A stretch of DNA of 64,000 nt from Clarkia xantiana subsp. parviflora. Taxonomy: Eukaryota > Streptophyta > Magnoliopsida > Myrtales > Onagraceae. Under the pieces are notes generated by a model. That model was not told the DNA's origin, did not search any database, and saw nothing but the letters and a program-made list of their open reading frames with translations. This document shows positions 59,746-64,000 of the stretch, piece after piece. Location of the stretch: assembly GCA_036873135.1 (NCBI GenBank), contig JAPTYO010000011.1:7555071-7619070 (forward strand), read 5' to 3'. Both the position numbers and the translations under genes were made by a program. Within the stretch, counting starts at the first letter, position 1, and every line of letters starts with the position of its first letter.

Positions 59746-62700
59746 AAGTGCAGGAGTAGGTAATCACCCCAGCGCAACAAGCCCCAGCACTGGACCGCCG
59801 CTTCCTACGGGATAGCAAACACGACCACAGGTGGACCCTACACATGTGGAAAACAAACAAGTTCAAGGGCAGATAAACCCACAAGAGGAAGAATTCTCAG
59901 TTGCGACACAGAAGCCGAATAACCAGACATGACCAACTCGACCCCCTCGTGACGCATCGTCGACGTGTCTACACCACAAAGTTGGCACCAACTGGAAGAG
60001 AAACAAGAAGACAACGACATGGAGTATCACACAACTTCCTATACGGAATGCCCCCACAGGGATTTCGATACGGAATCCCAAGATATGGAATACATTTTGC
60101 AGGACCATCATATGGACTTCCATCCTAAGACTCACCATTTTACAACCGACACATGCAGAGCAGGCCGTCGCGCCCAACACGCTCGTAAGGAGTTTCTCCC
60201 AGCATTGGCAGGATATGTGTCGGATATGGAACATATGTCCTGAGAAGCATATGCATCCATGTTATAAAACAACATCAACTAACATGTACAAAAAACGCGA
60301 TGGCTGGAAGATAGAATCCAGTTCACAAAGAATAATGGCAACAAGAGAAGCGTATGGCAACACGAGAAGTGACTGGCAGTAACCAAAGCCAACACTTGGA
60401 CAAATTTTAGGTTAACACCCTAAAATTCCCGTTTACGTGACATGCAAGAAGATATGCTACCACCCGACAAACCTCCACTACCAATCAGCAAACACGTGTA
60501 ACCACTCAGCAAGCCACTGCTAACGCTGAACAAACACAAGTTGTTGCTCGGCAGGCCACCGCTGCTTCGAACCAAGCAAAGCATGCCAAATAAACGACAT
60601 GCCAAAGGTACGACACACTACTTGCGTAAATATGCGAAAATATGTGAGTACTAATGACATGTCCAGTACAAACAAGCGTTATGACATGCACCCCCAACAT
60701 AAAGGAAAAAACGGTGTCCAACCACAACATGATAATCATACAAATACGCGAAAGAAAAACAGAAACAAAAACTATACACTCGTCTAGAAGAAAAAGCGCC
60801 AACACCACAAGCATGGAGGCGACAAGGAAGCCATTGCAAACGCAAAAAACTAGAAGTTCAATTATTAGTCATCCCCGCTGGACAGCAAGGTTTCGCCCGC
60901 CAGCGCTGCCTACCCCCGGCGAAAACATCATCGCGACGACAATCATCGCCAACCAAAAATCGAAATCGACCAAATCCGTCGTCAACAGAAAGTGCATTCG
61001 ACAAAATACTCACTTTGACTAAATAGTCACTACAAAAAAAAAAAAAAAAACACCAAGTCGATACTCATGAACGAGTTCCAGACAACAACTCCGGAAACAA
61101 ACCCTCGTGAAAGATATTTAAGAGAAGATTTTCACTTCCAAGAAGAAGACAAATACCCTTAGAATCTCATTGAAAAATTCTAAGGAAAACAAGCAAAGGG
61201 GGGGGGGGGGGGAGCAACCAAATAGCAACCCACCATCATCACAAGAAGACACAAACCAACTGCTGGCCGAAGAACCAAACACATCCAAGGAATAACAACC
61301 AAACGTGGAACCAAATCAACGAAATTGAGATACACCTACCCCCAGGGGTACTAAAGGTCGTAGGCCTAACCAAGGAAGGAGTAACAACACGAGGAAAAGA
61401 ATTCGAAATTGACTCACGCGTTAGCCGCACTCATCCACCAAAACGTAAAAACGACCTCCGCCACCCCATCGAAAAATGCTCGTTTTCTTAATTTTCAGGT
61501 ACTAAGACAAGAAGTTGGAAATAGGAGGATCACAACCAGGATGACATTCCCCAAAAGCCTCAGAAAATATCCTAAGGCATAGAGAAATGCAAGAAACATC
61601 AAATTCAACAAGTACCCCCACATGGTGGCCACTACCAAACAACGTAGCAGACTTCAAATGTAGGACACCATCACCTAGTGCAAGGAAAATGGGAAGATAA
61701 ATTACAAGTCTTCCTCAAGTACAGGTTCGAAAGAAGAAAGACGAAGAAACATGACTGCATACTAAAACGATCGTCACCAAACACGCATATAAAAGCAACA
61801 AATGCAATAGGAGACCCCTGTGACTCCTAAGCAAGCATATATACTCAAACAAAAAAGAAAGATCGGGGAGCCAAAAGTTCGAATGACAACCAAACAAGAA
61901 ACAGGAAAGTGAACCACCACTCATCAAGTGTACTCGAACGGGTTCACCACCAAGCAATTGAGGAGACATCATGAGGAAAAGAGCTCCACGCTCTAACTCA
62001 CACAAGTAGACAGACTTTCCTAAGAAAGTCACAAAGGAGAGAAAAAGTTCCAACCATCCAAATGGATTCGCTATTCGCATACGACAACAATAATGACCCT
62101 CACATCGCGAACTCCATACTTGGGAAAAACTCAAGTAACATACAAAACTCCAAATAGGTACACCAGGTAAAGAGAAATATCTCTATGAGAAACATGAATT
62201 TGAATATAACAGACTACTTGAACTAAATCTCAAGTTCGGATAGTCTGATCAAGTCAAAGCAAGACCCAATCTGAACAGTCCAGACTAGTCGCGAAGAGTC
62301 TGATCCAGTCACATTGCAAGTATAGTCCAAAATGACAATATAAGAAAAGGAAGTCCCCTGCAAGGAGATGCTAACTCCATAGCATGTTTTAACTAACAAA
62401 TATCTTGAGTCAATTCAAGCATGTTTTGCAAATCATGGGGGACGCCCCATCAATCAAAAGTTGACAAAAGAACGAATCAACACAAAAACCCTGGCCAGAT
62501 TACAACAAAATAAACAAACGTACCATCGATAAAAAAAAATGCTCGCCCTGTTGCTGGACTTTGTACCTAACAGTGGCTACAACCACCAGTCTGGAGTTCC
62601 CACCAGCTGTTGCTTGGCCTCTACGCCGGGTAAGGTTTCAATAACAACCTTGGAGGAGGTCCAACCTCCTAGCGTTGGCCCCTATGCTAGCCTCCCAACT

Positions 62701-62890
62701 ATTAATTAGCACTACACCTTGCGCTCTACTAAAAAGAAAACCATAAATAAACTTGTTCAGTATTACCTTGCAAATAGGATAACACCAATTTATTTGATGT
62801 AATGGATTTATATCTTTTTTATATTGAGAGTAGCATTTTTTTTTTTTATAAAATAACGAAAACTTAGATTCTACAAATTTTTAACTAATA
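59746..62890. other. decayed gypsy interior or other repeat DNA, no gene
   Basis: This 3.1-kb stretch is rich in CAAC/ACAAG text and unusually low in T on the plus strand, as in gypsy gag leaders and 3' spacers. Open frames on either strand (such as 59863-60234 minus) are by-products of that bias. It holds a 15-G run (61198-61212) and, at 62540-62700, the text GTTGCTGGACTTTG ... CCTAGCGTTGGCCCC typical of a repeat family. No 3' LTR was recognised. Confidence 0.5.
61198..61212. repeat. poly-G run (15 G)
   Basis: Fifteen consecutive G residues, isolated in A-rich DNA. It may be a sequencing or assembly-sensitive site. Confidence 0.9.
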
Positions 62891-62898
62891 TATTGCAT

Positions 62899-62933
62899 AA
62901 CACGCGCGTGCAACGCACGTGGAAGAATTCTAA
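62899..62933 (+). mobile_element. Helitron 3' terminus (second copy of the family)
   Basis: AACACGCGCGTGCAACGCACG makes a hairpin (CGTGC-AAC-GCACG plus outer pairs), followed by CTAA at 62930-62933 and T. The text AACACGCGCGTGCAACG is shared with the Helitron end at 58104-58120, so both belong to one family. Its 5' end is not found; it may lie within or before the gypsy debris. Confidence 0.65.
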
Positions 62934-62977
62934 TATAATAAAAATTCTAAAAAATGGTGAACATAATAATATAAATA

Positions 62978-63503
62978 AGGGAAAAGTATGTAAAACATGC
63001 AACATGTTTAAAAAAAGATGGTTTTATGGACCAATACGTTTTAAAACGTACAACATGTTTGAAAAAGATGGTTTTATGGACCAAAATGTTTTAAAATGTA
63101 CAACAAGCTTACAAAAGATGGTAAAATGACGTATCGTCCACTTGTTGTCACTAGCCTCATTAAGTAGACACGTGCGGATCACGTTTTTTAAAAAATATTA
63201 TTATTATTATTATTATTAGTATCTACATCCACCCATTAATAATCATCGCTAAGTATAAATTAATTTTTTACTTTAATTATTATTATTATTTTTTCTAAAA
63301 ATGTGTTCCGCACGTGTTCACTTAATGAAACTATGGATAACAAGTGGACCGTGTGTTATTTTAGCATCTTTTGTAAGCTTGTTATACATTTTAATACATA
63401 TTTGTCCATAAAACCATCATTTTCAAACATGCTGTACATTTTAAATCATATTGGTTCATAAAACCATATTTTTCAAACATGTTGCATGTTTTACATACTT
63501 TTC
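62978..63503. mobile_element. Mutator-like MITE with 9-bp target duplication
   Basis: The left arm AGGGAAAAGTATGTAAAACA, then TGCAACATG, is mirrored by CATGTTGCATGTTTTACATA, then CTTTTC. The exact 9-bp repeat ATATAAATA flanks it (62969-62977 and 63504-63512). Within the arms a 56-base unit (GTTTGAAAAAGATGGTTTTATGGACC...) is itself tandemly repeated two to three times. The central part is (ATT)n-like. Confidence 0.88.
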
Positions 63504-63512
63504 ATATAAATA

Positions 63513-64000
63513 ATATACCTTACTCTTGAGTGAAAGTCACGCGCCTTTTTTTTTTTCCTTTTCTTCCAAAACCTCTTCCGTATTTTCCACCGATAAATTG
63601 CAGACCTTCACAATCACAACAATTAATGATGAAAACATAAAATGCACAAACTCTTCTCCTTCCTCATCGACTGCTTCCAAAATCCAACCATTCTCCTTCT
63701 TCTTGATCCCCTTTCCTTCCCCCTTTTCCGCTTCAAATTCCTTAATTACAGAAATCAAGCTCGCTAAGGGAATCACCAAGGGAATTCATCTGCTCCAACT
63801 CGCCGTAAGGACGTAATAGCTATGAAATTCATCTGTTCCAACTCGCCCGCGTTTCGCCAAATTGCTCGATGGGCGATGGCTCTTGGGGCGGAGGTGATAG
63901 CAGATCCTATGGGGAGAATTTGATGATGAGCCCCGTGGTCCGCCTTCCAGGGTTTCGGAAGAAGCCTCTTCCTTTGCTCGAATAGGTACAGTTCAGTTGT
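63513..64000 (+). other. possible edge of a gene (unconfirmed)
   Basis: After the MITE the sequence turns less AT-rich and pyrimidine-rich on the plus strand (63541-63740), like a plant 5' leader. A short frame starts ATGGGCGATGGCTCTTGG at 63869 (MGDGSWGGGDSRSYGENLMM) and ends at a TAG that overlaps a GAATAG/GTACAG donor-like border near 63985. Whether it is a first exon depends on sequence beyond the window. A minus-strand 80-codon frame (63537-63779) is an alternative. No family recognised. A short phrase, AATTCATCTGCTCCAACTCGCC, is duplicated at about 63782 and 63822. Confidence 0.3.

Noticed and set aside
59462..60234. Minus-strand Cys/Leu-rich frames
   Set aside because: They arise from the T-poor bias of the plus strand in gypsy debris; the plus strand shows real pol text over part of the same interval.

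Overview
The window is nuclear DNA of a flowering plant, almost certainly a eudicot. It has AT-rich intergenic DNA, intron-rich genes of plant families, and many plant transposon types. The species cannot be named from the sequence. I read four genes that look functional. They are a small plant-specific protein (2466-2774, minus), a DUF630/DUF632 protein of the NRG2/REL2 type (4761-9658, minus, 5 exons, 736 aa), DNA polymerase theta / TEBICHI (32342-47496, plus, 26 exons, 2156 aa) and a BURP-domain protein (52477-53756, minus, 3 exons, 311 aa). All exon joins were traced by hand. Every one keeps the reading frame, and all but one use GT-AG borders; the exception is a GC-AG intron in the polymerase gene.

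The rest is mostly transposable elements, often nested. At 1.8-4.2 kb there are two long-inverted-repeat MITEs. At 10.07-15.28 kb lies a Ty1-copia element on the minus strand with two identical 184-bp LTRs, an intact 5-bp target duplication and a heavily decayed interior. Its primer site matches the anticodon arm of tRNA-Ile rather than a tRNA 3' end. At 16.16-17.68 kb a Mutator-like element with a 9-bp duplication carries a second Mutator-like MITE inside it. From 18.3 to 29.6 kb is a retrotransposon nest: a broken copia gag/protease, interrupted by the LTR of a second family (A); a complete 5.6-kb gag-only copia element (B); and a LINE reverse transcriptase relic. Two hAT-type MITEs with exact 8-bp duplications (30.19-30.66 and 31.72-32.12 kb) and a third inside A share TAGGGGTG ends but are filled with different short-motif arrays.

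Beyond the polymerase gene come a Harbinger-type MITE, an F-box-associated gene fragment, a minus-strand relative of LTR family A, the BURP gene with an upstream repeat array, a Helitron ending at 58138, a deleted Ty3-gypsy element with a recognisable primer site and RT start, a second Helitron end at 62933, and a Mutator-like MITE with a 9-bp duplication at 62.98-63.50 kb. The last 0.5 kb may be the edge of another gene.

The genes do not form a pathway: TEBICHI acts in DNA break repair and replication stress, the DUF632 protein in signalling or nitrate response, and the BURP protein in the cell wall or apoplast. The most unusual material is in the transposons: unorthodox primer sites (half-tRNA-Ile for the 10-15 kb element, possibly self-priming for element B), identical LTRs around a dead interior, and an LTR promoter placed in sense orientation just upstream of the DUF632 gene.
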